Origin: Actinomycetota bacterium
GTDB lineage: Bacteria; Actinomycetota; Thermoleophilia; Gaiellales; Gaiellaceae
Assembly (NCBI GenBank): GCA_013812465.1
Contig: JACCTK010000157.1
Span: 1 to 5,678 of the forward strand
DNA: 5,678 nt
Direction: 5' to 3'
In this document: positions 1 through 5,401 of the stretch, one piece after another
Position numbering within the stretch: position 1 is the stretch's first letter
Layout: each line of letters starts with the position of its first letter
The notes under the pieces: generated by a model
The model's input: only the letters and a program-made list of their open reading frames with translations
The model's database searches: none
What the model was told of the DNA's origin: nothing
Position numbers and translations under genes: made by a program

Positions 1-554
1 AGTGTTTCGCTCTGCGCGACACGGAAGTACACCTCGACGAGGATCACGTCCTAGTCTCTCGCGGCGCCTATCTAGGCCAGCCGACACGGACAAAGAGCCG
101 GAAGCGCCGGCGCGTGTACCTGTGCGCCGAGGCGGTGCAGGTCGTACGCGAGCAGCTCCTCGCTCGCCGACTCGGCGCGTCGCTCGTCTTCCCGGCGCCG
201 GGGGGCGGTATGTGGCGCAGCGAGAACTTCATGGAGCGTGTTTTCCGGAAGGCCGCCATCCGGTCCGGGCTCGGCGAGCGCGATCCGGACGGACACTACA
301 GCGGCGTTACGTTTCACGATCTGCGGCACACGTTCGCGTCGCTGATGATCGCTGCCGGTGCGAACCCGCTCCAGATCGCCGAGGCACTCGGGCACACCGA
401 CCGCAACGGACAACCGGACGCCACGCTCGTCTGGCGCCGCTACGGACACCTATATCCCGGGAGCTCTAAGCAGGCAGCTGCGGCTTTGGGCCGTTATCTG
501 ACCGTGGAGCGGAAGCGCGTGCGGGATGTACGCGGGATGCAGGAGAGCGGCTAG
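1..554 (+). CDS. Tyrosine recombinase/integrase, C-terminal catalytic part (5' end outside window)
   Basis: The reading frame is open from base 3 to the stop at 552-554, giving 183 visible residues. The start lies left of the window, so the GTG at 114 is not the real start. Visible catalytic-domain elements, in window residue numbers, are the beta-hairpin Lys31 in TKSRKRRRV, the HxxR box His105-Asp-Leu-Arg108, the LGHTD motif with His131, and the nucleophile Tyr147 in RRYGHLYPG (codon 441-443). The first catalytic Arg should fall just before base 1. Such enzymes cut and rejoin DNA at att sites to integrate or excise phages and genomic islands. About 16 residues separate His131 from Tyr147, more than the 9-10 usual in XerD-like enzymes. 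The stop is 35 bases from the tRNA-Ala 3' end, which suggests an element integrase next to its attachment site. The family is sure; the element type is not. Confidence 0.9.
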   Translation, partial: CFALRDTEVHLDEDHVLVSRGAYLGQPTRTKSRKRRRVYLCAEAVQVVREQLLARRLGASLVFPAPGGGMWRSENFMERVFRKAAIRSGLGERDPDGHYSGVTFHDLRHTFASLMIAAGANPLQIAEALGHTDRNGQPDATLVWRRYGHLYPGSSKQAAAALGRYLTVERKRVRDVRGMQESG

Positions 555-589
555 GCTTCCCGCTATACGAAATCCCTGCAAATTCCAGA

Positions 590-631
590 TGGAGCGTGCC
601 GGGATCGAACCGGCGACCTCCGGCTTGCAAA
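590..631 (-). other. Probable integrase attachment site (att) in the tRNA-Ala 3' half
   Basis: Tyrosine integrases often use the anticodon-loop-to-3'-end half of a tRNA gene as attB and restore the tRNA on insertion. Here the integrase gene lies immediately beyond the tRNA 3' end (stop at 554, tRNA end at 590), and the tRNA is intact, as expected at such a junction. The exact crossover cannot be placed because the second att copy would be outside the window, to the left; no second copy is seen inside it. Position is inferred from context only. Confidence 0.4.
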
Positions 632-662
632 GCCGGCGCTCTCCCAGCTGAGCTAACGCCCC
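590..662 (-). tRNA. tRNA-Ala, anticodon TGC
   Basis: Read on the minus strand from 662 to 590, the sequence folds as a 73-nt cloverleaf. The acceptor stem GGGGCGT pairs with ACGCTCC with one G-U pair. A GCTC/GAGC D stem follows, then the anticodon stem CCGGC/GCCGG around loop TTTGCAA, giving anticodon TGC (plus-strand 627-629). The T stem is GCCGG/CCGGC with loop TTCGATC, and the discriminator base is A. CCA is not encoded; TCTGG follows. It reads GCA and other GCN alanine codons. A weak possible -10 element, TACACT, lies on the minus strand at 680-675, which would put the transcript start a few bases before the mature 5' end. No good -35 is visible, so co-transcription with the upstream minus-strand genes is also possible. 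The 3' end faces the integrase gene. Confidence 0.97.
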
Positions 663-714
663 TAAGCCGGGTCAAGTGTAACCAGTGGTTTGACTGAAGC
701 TACACCCCAGCGAG

Positions 715-1413
715 CTACGTCTGTCCGTCGACTCCCTTGCGCTCGAGCGTCCGCAGGCCGTCTCCGAACGAGCGCTCGGACGAGGCGGTGCGCGTCTGTT
801 GCTCGAGTCGCCGGAGGCGCTCGTCGAGCTCGTCGAGCTCGGCACGGCTCATCCCCGCGGCTACAGCCGTCGTGCCCTCGCCGCCGGCGCCGGCCGCCCG
901 CTCGATCGCCCGTCCGTGCTCGAGAAGGGCGAGCTCGCGCTGGGCTAGCTCGTCGCTCCGGGCGGCAAGCTCGGCCTGCGTTCGGATGAATGCCTTCTCG
1001 GCCTGTTGGAGATTCGCGAGGCGCGTCTCGATCTGCGCGAGGCGGGCCTCCGCGTCCGGAGCTCCGGTCTTGCGAGCGAGATCAGCCTCCTCTCTGACGA
1101 TGGCGCGCTCGCGGCCGGCAAGCTCGTTCTCGCGACGGCTCAGCTCCTGAGCGCGTGCAGCGAGCCCGACCTGCGCGTGGACGAGCGCCTCGTCGGCGCC
1201 CGCCGGCAAGGACGACATGTTGCCCCGGCTCGCCTTGGCGATCGTGTCTGCGAGCTGGCGTTCCTTCTTCTCAACCGACGCGACGCGATCGGTCAGCTCC
1301 TTGCGGAGCCTGCCGAGCTCATCTTCCGCTGCGATGCGAATCGCGCGCAAGCGGTCGTACTCGGCGTCGATCGAAACCGGCTGGGCTACCTCTCGTCGAC
1401 CAAAAAGGGGCAC
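715..1413 (-). CDS. Predicted coiled-coil protein of unknown function
   Basis: This encodes 232 residues from a GTG start (1413-1411) to TAG (717-715). I do not recognise a named family. The N-terminus (MPLFGRREVAQP) is short and non-helical. It is followed by heptad-rich charged helices at about residues 17-64, 72-116 and 118-175, broken by SSLPAGAD (about 67-74) and KTGAPD (about 115-120). A Gly/Ala-rich linker spans about 173-188 (AAGAGGEGTTAVAAG), and a last acidic/basic helix runs about 189-210 (ELDELDERLRRLEQQ). There is no signal peptide and no membrane segment, so it is probably cytosolic and oligomeric or a scaffold. The nearest AGGAG (minus strand 1446-1442) is 27 or more bases upstream of the GTG, too far for a normal ribosome binding site, so the start is tentative. 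It is third in a minus-strand run after the zincin and DUF2630 genes. Confidence 0.75.
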   Translation of the reverse strand: MPLFGRREVAQPVSIDAEYDRLRAIRIAAEDELGRLRKELTDRVASVEKKERQLADTIAKASRGNMSSLPAGADEALVHAQVGLAARAQELSRRENELAGRERAIVREEADLARKTGAPDAEARLAQIETRLANLQQAEKAFIRTQAELAARSDELAQRELALLEHGRAIERAAGAGGEGTTAVAAGMSRAELDELDERLRRLEQQTRTASSERSFGDGLRTLERKGVDGQT

Positions 1414-1459
1414 TCGACGATGATATGCGCGCGCCCCGCGTTCTCCTGCAACGAAGGGT

Positions 1460-1720
1460 TTAGGCCGCGCGCTCGAGCCGCTCTTCGGCGCGTGCCCGGC
1501 GGACGATGTCCTCGCGCTCGCCGAAGCGAAGCCGCGCCTTCTCCATGCGAAGGGCCTGCCAGAGCTCCTGCAGGCGCGCGTCGAGCTCAGCGATCTCTTC
1601 CTTCACCGCAGGATCGAGCCCTCCGGAGAGCGTGTGCCAGAGGTCCTGGCGCTCCTCCGAGATGCGCTCGATCTCGTTATGGATCTGATCTGGCGTCATG
1701 CTTTGGGAAACGACCGTCAT
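1460..1720 (-). CDS. DUF2630-family small protein
   Basis: This is a small charged helical protein, 86 residues from the ATG at 1720. A second ATG at 1699 (79 residues) starts right before the conserved part, and a TTG at 1753 would give 97; none has a convincing ribosome binding site. Residues about 10-75 resemble the DUF2630 family common in actinobacteria. The pattern is a helix of the type QIHNEIERISEERQDLW, a 'GGL' turn, then a second helix with LDARLQELWQALRMEKARLRFGE, equivalent to the family's LDqcWdLLRqRrArreaG. The function of DUF2630 is unknown. The predicted fold is a two-helix antiparallel hairpin with no secretion or membrane signal. It lies 44 bases after the zincin gene and 46 bases before the coiled-coil gene on the same strand, so the three are probably one transcription unit. 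Confidence 0.75.
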   Translation of the reverse strand: MTVVSQSMTPDQIHNEIERISEERQDLWHTLSGGLDPAVKEEIAELDARLQELWQALRMEKARLRFGEREDIVRRARAEERLERAA

Positions 1721-1764
1721 GACCGCTGCATTCCCGACGGGGAACCGGTCCAAACCTCGTGCTC

Positions 1765-2091
1765 TCAGTCGTATCCCAGCTCTGAGATTTGGTCCTCGTC
1801 GAGGCCGAAATAGTGCGCGAGCTCGTGCAAGACCGTGATTCGGATCTCCTCGCGCAGCTCTTCCGGGTCGCGAAAGGTCTCCTCGAGCGGGACTCGGTAG
1901 ATCGAGATCTTGTCGGGGAGCAGTCCGCTCATGTCGCCGCGCTCTGGCAGCGGGACGCCGTGATAGAGGCCGAAGAGATCAGGATCGTCAGGATGCTCGT
2001 CCTCGACGACGACTGCGACGTTCCGAAGCGCCTGCGCGAGATTGGGTGGAAGCTCGTCGAGAGCCGCGCGGACATGGTCCTCGAACGACAC
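1765..2091 (-). CDS. Minimal zincin-type metallopeptidase (PF06262/DUF1025 type)
   Basis: This encodes 108 residues from GTG at 2091. An in-frame TGA at 2112-2110 leaves no earlier start except between the two, and MSFEDHV fits the family N-terminus. The C-terminus carries the zinc site HELAHYFGLDED: His89-Glu90-x-x-His93-x-x-Gly96, with Asp98/Glu99 as possible third ligand. Residues about 10-70 (LDELPPNLAQAL, then VVVEDEHP, then LFGLYHGVPLPER, then DKISIYRVPLEE) match the actinobacterial minimal-zincin family, single-domain proteins of about 110-130 residues. No signal peptide is present, so a cytosolic role is expected; substrates are not known for the family. It is first in a minus-strand cluster and divergent from ferritin across 107 bases that contain a palindrome. 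The family call is firm; proteolytic activity is inferred from the motif. Confidence 0.9.
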   Translation of the reverse strand: MSFEDHVRAALDELPPNLAQALRNVAVVVEDEHPDDPDLFGLYHGVPLPERGDMSGLLPDKISIYRVPLEETFRDPEELREEIRITVLHELAHYFGLDEDQISELGYD

Positions 2092-2150
2092 CGCGCTACG
2101 AGACCACCGTCACGGGGATTCCGGCCACGGAAGGATGCTGGGCGGTTGTC

Positions 2151-2170
2151 GAGGCAGACATGTCTGGCTC
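2151..2170. promoter_or_regulatory. 20-base imperfect palindrome, candidate operator between zincin and ferritin genes
   Basis: The 12-base core CAGACATGTCTG (2155-2166) is a perfect inverted repeat. After one mismatched pair (2154/2167) the symmetry resumes for three more pairs (GAG at 2151-2153 against CTC at 2168-2170), so 18 of 20 bases are symmetric. It ends 28 bases before the ferritin ATG and begins 60 bases before the zincin GTG. A TTGTCG at 2146-2151 could be a -35 element for ferritin that touches the palindrome, but no good -10 is visible. It does not look like an IdeR/DtxR or Fur box. Binding by a dimeric regulator is inferred. Confidence 0.4.
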
Positions 2171-2198
2171 TACCTGGGCGGCGCGATAGAGTCGCGTC

Positions 2199-2726
2199 AT
2201 GGCCACTTTCGCGGACGCTCTCAACGGGCAGGTCGGGTACGAGTTCGCGGCATCACAGCAGTACATCGCAATTGCGACCTACTACGACGCGGAGACCCTC
2301 CCACAACTTGCCGCTCACTTCTATCGGCAAGCCGTGGAGGAGCGAAACCACGCGATGATGATGGTCCAGTATCTCCTCGACTCGGATGAGCGAGTCGTGA
2401 CGCCGGGCGTCGAGGCGCCGCAGACCGACTTCTCGGACGCCGTTGCGCCCGTCAAGCTCGCGCTCGCGCAGGAGAAGCGCGTCACGGACCAGATCGTCGA
2501 GCTCGTCAAGCTCGCGCGCGAGGAGGGAGAGCTCGTCGGCGAGCAGTTCCTGCATTGGTTCCTGCAGGAGCAGCGCGAGGAGGTCGCGTCGATGACCGAG
2601 CTTCTGGCGATCGTCGAGCGGGGACGCGACAACCTTCTGCACGTCGAGGAGTACCTGAGCCGCTCGGCGAGTGGCGAGAGCGCGCTCGAGGCCGGAGCTC
2701 CTCCCGCCGCCGGCCGCGCTTTGTAG
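2199..2726 (+). CDS. ftnA: Non-heme ferritin (FtnA-like)
   Basis: This encodes 175 residues from ATG at 2199. Ferritins form 24-subunit cytosolic cages that oxidise Fe2+ and store it as ferric mineral. The full ferroxidase set is present: Glu15 (VGYEFAASQQY), Glu48 and His51 (EERNHA), Glu92 (LAQEKRV), Gln125 and Glu128 (LQEQREE). These sit at the spacing of E. coli FtnA (17, 50, 53, 94, 127, 130) shifted by two. Tyr22 corresponds to the conserved Tyr near the diiron site. The four-helix bundle spans about residues 5-155, followed by a short, low-complexity Ala/Gly-rich tail (about 157-175) with no function I can assign. It is not a bacterioferritin, since no heme-ligand Met is placed as in Bfr. 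No strong ribosome binding site precedes the ATG. It is divergent from the zincin gene and followed after 22 bases by a YjbQ-family gene, probably in one operon. Confidence 0.95.
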   Translation: MATFADALNGQVGYEFAASQQYIAIATYYDAETLPQLAAHFYRQAVEERNHAMMMVQYLLDSDERVVTPGVEAPQTDFSDAVAPVKLALAQEKRVTDQIVELVKLAREEGELVGEQFLHWFLQEQREEVASMTELLAIVERGRDNLLHVEEYLSRSASGESALEAGAPPAAGRAL

Positions 2727-2748
2727 GGGCGAGGCTCGGCGCCCTCTG

Positions 2749-3147
2749 ATGCACGAGCTTCGGCTTCGAACCGAGCGGCGGAGCCAGCTCGTCGACATCA
2801 CTGGTCACGTGCGCGAGGCCGTGTCCGGTGAGGACGGGTCCGCGATCGTCGTGTACGTGCCGCACACGACGGCCGGAGTGACAATCAACGAGCATGCGGA
2901 TCCAGCGGTCGCGCGCGACCACGAGACGGCACTCGAGCGCATGGTCGAGGACGGCTGGCCGTGGCAGCACCACGAGCCGGGCGAGGAGAATGCTCCAACG
3001 CACGTTCGCGCTTCGTTGATGGGGCCGAGTGTCGTGGTGCCCTTGGGCGACAACGGCGAGCTCGTGCTCGGAACGTGGCAAGGGATCTTCTTCTGTGAGT
3101 TCGACGGCCCGCGCGAGCGGACTGTCTACGTCTCGGTTCTCCAGTAA
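2749..3147 (+). CDS. yjbQ: YjbQ/UPF0047 family protein (secondary thiamine-phosphate synthase enzyme family)
   Basis: This encodes 132 residues from ATG at 2749, the normal length for the family. The frame is open further upstream, but only MHELRLRTERRSQLVDIT aligns with the family start, and an earlier start would run into the ferritin gene. Family signatures are VVYVPHTTAGVTINEHADP (about residues 39-57), the 'H..GEENAPTHVRASLMG' region (about 79-95) with conserved acidic and His residues, 'VVVPLGDNGELVLGTWQGI' (about 97-115), and the C-terminal DGPRERTVYVSVL. Some members show weak thiamine-phosphate synthase activity when overexpressed; the true role is unclear. The protein is cytosolic, a single beta-rich domain that forms trimers in known structures. 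It follows ferritin by 22 bases, so it is likely co-transcribed. No thiamine gene is nearby to support a thiamine role here. Confidence 0.92.
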   Translation: MHELRLRTERRSQLVDITGHVREAVSGEDGSAIVVYVPHTTAGVTINEHADPAVARDHETALERMVEDGWPWQHHEPGEENAPTHVRASLMGPSVVVPLGDNGELVLGTWQGIFFCEFDGPRERTVYVSVLQ

Positions 3148-3271
3148 CGCCAGAAGAAGAGGCGCTGTCGGCGTGGACGCGCGGCTGAGTCGCAGACGGC
3201 CATCTTCACAGTGCCTGTCCCTGTAAGCGCGACGAGTTCGTGCCAATCGTTCCACGGCTACCCTGGCCGAT

Positions 3272-4642
3272 GTGGCCGCGCCCGTTCGGAGAGGTGAGGA
3301 GCTCGAGCTCCAGATCGACTCGCTCGCCTACGGCGGGAATGGCGTCTCGCGGCTCAACGGGTTCGTCGTGTTCGTTCGCGGAGGGCTTCCGGGGGACCGC
3401 GTTCGCGCGCGGGTGACGAAGATCAAGCGCGGGTTCGCCGAAGCGACTGCCCAGGCAGTCCTCGAGCCGAGCCCCGAGCGCGTCGAGGCGCCGTGCCCGC
3501 ACTTCGGCATCTGCGGCGGATGCCGTTTCCAGGATCTCGACTACGACGCGCAGGTGGCCGCCAAGGAGCAGCAGGTGCGCGACTCCCTCGTCCGTATCGG
3601 GAGAATCGCCGAACCGCCCGTCGAGGCGATCGTCCCCGCCGCGTCCCTTTACCACTACCGAAACAAGCTCGAGTACTCGTTCACCGCCGGCGAGGACGGC
3701 ATCGACCTCGGGTTCCATCGGGCGGGCCGCTGGGACGAGGTGATCGGACTGGACGTGTGCCTGCTCACCACCGACCTCGGCAACTCCGTCCGAGAAGCGG
3801 TGCGTGACTGGGCGCGCGAGGAGAAGCTCGAGCCGTACTACCAAGCGAATGGTGAGGGGTACCTCCGCCACCTCGTCTTCCGTGAAGGCCGAAACACTGG
3901 CCAGGCCCTCGTCGTGCTGGTCACGGCGCCCGGCGAGCGCTTCGAGACCGGGTACTTCGTGGACGTGCTCCGGCGCTTCCCGGAGGTGCGCTCGATCCAC
4001 TGGGCGGTGAACGACACGCCGGCAGAGCAGACGAACGTGCCGACGAAGCTGCTGTGGGGGGAAGAGGCGATCGAGGAGCAGCTCCTCGGGCTGCGCGTAC
4101 GGGTCCGTCCTGGAGCGTTCCTGCAGACGAACACCGAGATGGCCGAGCGGCTCTACGCCATCGCCGGTGAGTTCGCGGGCCTGACCGGCGCCGAGAACGT
4201 CTTCGACCTCTACTGCGGGACCGGCACCATCGGACTCTCACTCGCCCCGGACGCCAGGATGGTCTGGGGTCTGGAGATCTCCGAGGAGGCGGTCGCCTGC
4301 GCCATCGAGAATGCGGAGCTGAACGGGGTCGAGAACGCGAAGTTCTACGCCGGGAACGTGGGCCAGACCGTCGAGGAGCTCGTCGAGGAGGCGGGAGCCC
4401 CCGATGTCGTCGTCGTCGATCCTCCGCGCGCGGGGCTCGCAGGCAAGGCGCTTCGGCGGCTGGGCGAGCTCGGCGCGCCGAAGATCGTCTATGTCTCCTG
4501 CAACCCCACCACGCTCGCGTCGGACGTCAAGGTGCTGCTGGAGGACTTCGGCTACGAGCTCGTTCGCTGCCGCCCGGTCGACATGTTCCCGCACACCCCG
4601 CACGTGGAGTCCGTCACGCTCCTCGAGAAGAGCGCCTTGTAA
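3272..4642 (+). CDS. rlmD: RNA m5U methyltransferase, RlmD/RumA type (TrmA family)
   Basis: This encodes 456 residues from GTG at 3272. The nearest upstream in-frame stop is TAA 3224-3226, with no other usual start between. It transfers a methyl group from S-adenosylmethionine to C5 of a uridine in RNA, in E. coli RlmD U1939 of 23S rRNA. The domains, in order, are an N-terminal TRAM RNA-binding domain (about 7-65), a [4Fe-4S] site Cys75-x5-Cys81-x2-Cys84 plus Cys163 (E. coli RumA 74, 80, 83, 162), and a central RNA-binding region. The C-terminal Rossmann methyltransferase has VFDLYCGTGTIGL (310-322), DPPRAGL (383-389), the nucleophile Cys410 in VYVSCNP, and the general base Glu446 in HTPHVESV. 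All key residues are present, so it should be active. Whether the target is U1939, U747 or a tRNA site cannot be read from sequence alone. Its stop is 3 bases from that of the convergent membrane-protein gene. Confidence 0.9.
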   Translation: MAAPVRRGEELELQIDSLAYGGNGVSRLNGFVVFVRGGLPGDRVRARVTKIKRGFAEATAQAVLEPSPERVEAPCPHFGICGGCRFQDLDYDAQVAAKEQQVRDSLVRIGRIAEPPVEAIVPAASLYHYRNKLEYSFTAGEDGIDLGFHRAGRWDEVIGLDVCLLTTDLGNSVREAVRDWAREEKLEPYYQANGEGYLRHLVFREGRNTGQALVVLVTAPGERFETGYFVDVLRRFPEVRSIHWAVNDTPAEQTNVPTKLLWGEEAIEEQLLGLRVRVRPGAFLQTNTEMAERLYAIAGEFAGLTGAENVFDLYCGTGTIGLSLAPDARMVWGLEISEEAVACAIENAELNGVENAKFYAGNVGQTVEELVEEAGAPDVVVVDPPRAGLAGKALRRLGELGAPKIVYVSCNPTTLASDVKVLLEDFGYELVRCRPVDMFPHTPHVESVTLLEKSAL

Positions 4643-4649
4643 CAGTTAC
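4639..4649. repeat. Short palindrome holding both convergent stop codons
   Basis: GTAAC-A-GTTAC is a perfect 5-base inverted repeat around one base. It contains the TAA of the methyltransferase gene (4640-4642, plus) and the TAA of the membrane-protein gene (4648-4646, minus). The arms are too short and AT-rich to be a convincing rho-independent terminator, and no T-run follows. The two transcripts must therefore overlap or end inside the opposite gene. Confidence 0.35.
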
Positions 4650-5401
4650 TTGGCCTCCTGCCCTCGAGCGGCGTATGCCGCGCTGGCCTCGCGCCAGATC
4701 AAGTCGAGGTTGGAGAGGAGAAAGCCGAGGCAGACTGCGGGCAACGCCGGCAGACCGGACGTGTCCCAGTAGTACACGAGGAGCAAGGTCAGGGAGAGGA
4801 AAGCCGTCATCGAGATCCAGGTCAAACCAGCGCGCAGTCGGAACTGCATGGCGGCGCCGAGGAAGAGCGCGAAGAAGATGAAGTCGGGCGGTCCGATATT
4901 CGCCGTGCCCGTCTCACCGGGGACGTGGAGCGCGACGGAGACCCCCTCGAAGATCCCGGGCCTCTCTTCGGTCACGTACTGAGTAGGCCCGGCGGCTACG
5001 GACCAGATGTCCACCCACGGAACGAGGAACGCCACGAGAGCAAGCCACCAGAGCGCCTCGAACAAGGAAAGGAACCAGAACCCGAAGAGGATGTAACACA
5101 CGAGCTTCCCCGCGTTGGCGAGCTCGTCGAGCCCGAGGATGTCGAGGCCGAGCGATGTCAGTCCCACGATCGCGGCAGCGCCTAGGAGATACCAGTCGCG
5201 AGCGCGAGCGAGCGGCAGCGCCAGCCAGGCAGTGGCGGTGAACGCCGGCAGGACAACGAGGCTCGCGAACAAGATCGCGCCGTCCTGGGACAGCCCCGGC
5301 AGACGGGACGCGACCGCCCCGAACACCACGAGCCCGCCGACCAGCACCGCGAGCGCGAGTGCCCGGCGGCGCGAGATCAGTAAGGAGGTTGCTCCGACCA
5401 C
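4646..5401 (-). CDS. Multi-pass membrane protein, probable presenilin/SPP-like intramembrane aspartyl protease
   Basis: This encodes 251 residues from GTG at 5401. I count about eight hydrophobic segments: near 14-32, 41-65, 70-90, 97-115, 116-137, 168-187, 193-211 and 217-236. Three sites match the family A22 active-site pattern by eye. Asp131, in PWVDIWSVAAGPTQYVTE, recalls presenilin YDLVAVLCPKGPLRMLVE. Asp173, in GPPDFIFFALFLGAA, recalls GLGDFIFYSVLVGKA of human presenilin-1. LPALP (217-221), 45 residues after the second Asp, matches the conserved PAL motif (about 48 residues in presenilin-1). If correct, it would cut membrane proteins within the bilayer. Departures are GPPD for GxGD, VD for YD, a short (42-residue) gap between the aspartates and perhaps one helix fewer than nine. 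Its start overlaps the end of the glycosylase-like gene by 25 bases, which implies translational coupling. The substrate is unknown. The membrane topology is sure; the protease assignment is an inference from motifs and needs profile and structure support. Confidence 0.7.
   Translation of the reverse strand: MVGATSLLISRRRALALAVLVGGLVVFGAVASRLPGLSQDGAILFASLVVLPAFTATAWLALPLARARDWYLLGAAAIVGLTSLGLDILGLDELANAGKLVCYILFGFWFLSLFEALWWLALVAFLVPWVDIWSVAAGPTQYVTEERPGIFEGVSVALHVPGETGTANIGPPDFIFFALFLGAAMQFRLRAGLTWISMTAFLSLTLLLVYYWDTSGLPALPAVCLGFLLSNLDLIWREASAAYAARGQEAK

Noticed and set aside
466..675. Minus-strand open frame of 69 residues across the tRNA
   Set aside because: It is a translation of the tRNA-Ala gene (SSAGRAPALQAGGRRFDPG is the familiar product of reading a tRNA as protein) and has no independent coding support.
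680..690. AACCA-G-TGGTT inverted repeat between the coiled-coil gene and the tRNA
   Set aside because: The five-base arms with one central base cannot form a stable hairpin and no T-run follows, so it is not supported as a terminator or operator.
822..839. Tandem 9-base repeat (CGTCGAGCT twice)
   Set aside because: It encodes the ELDELDE heptad-like segment of the coiled-coil protein in GC-biased codons; it is a by-product of protein repetition rather than a DNA element.
1006..1722. Plus-strand open frame (238 residues) opposite the coiled-coil and DUF2630 genes
   Set aside because: Its composition is Arg/Ala-rich and low complexity, as expected for the complement of a coiled-coil gene; the minus-strand genes explain the region better.
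2506..3255. Long minus-strand open frame (249 residues) opposite ferritin and yjbQ
   Set aside because: The product is Arg/Pro/His-rich with no family resemblance, and both opposite genes are clear family members; it is a high-GC antisense shadow.
3148..3271. Search of the 124-base gap before the methyltransferase for promoter, riboswitch or terminator
   Set aside because: There is only a four-base CGCC/GGCG arm pair near 3148-3164 and no matching -35/-10 pair; nothing firm enough to annotate.
3206..4000. Minus-strand open frame (264 residues) opposite the methyltransferase
   Set aside because: It lies within the antisense of well-conserved TRAM and Fe-S regions, and has no recognisable domain.
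5382..5388. Perfect AAGGAGG Shine-Dalgarno-like sequence on the plus strand
   Set aside because: No plus-strand gene with plausible coding content begins just downstream; on the minus strand the same bases encode Pro-Pro-Tyr at the end of the glycosylase-like protein.
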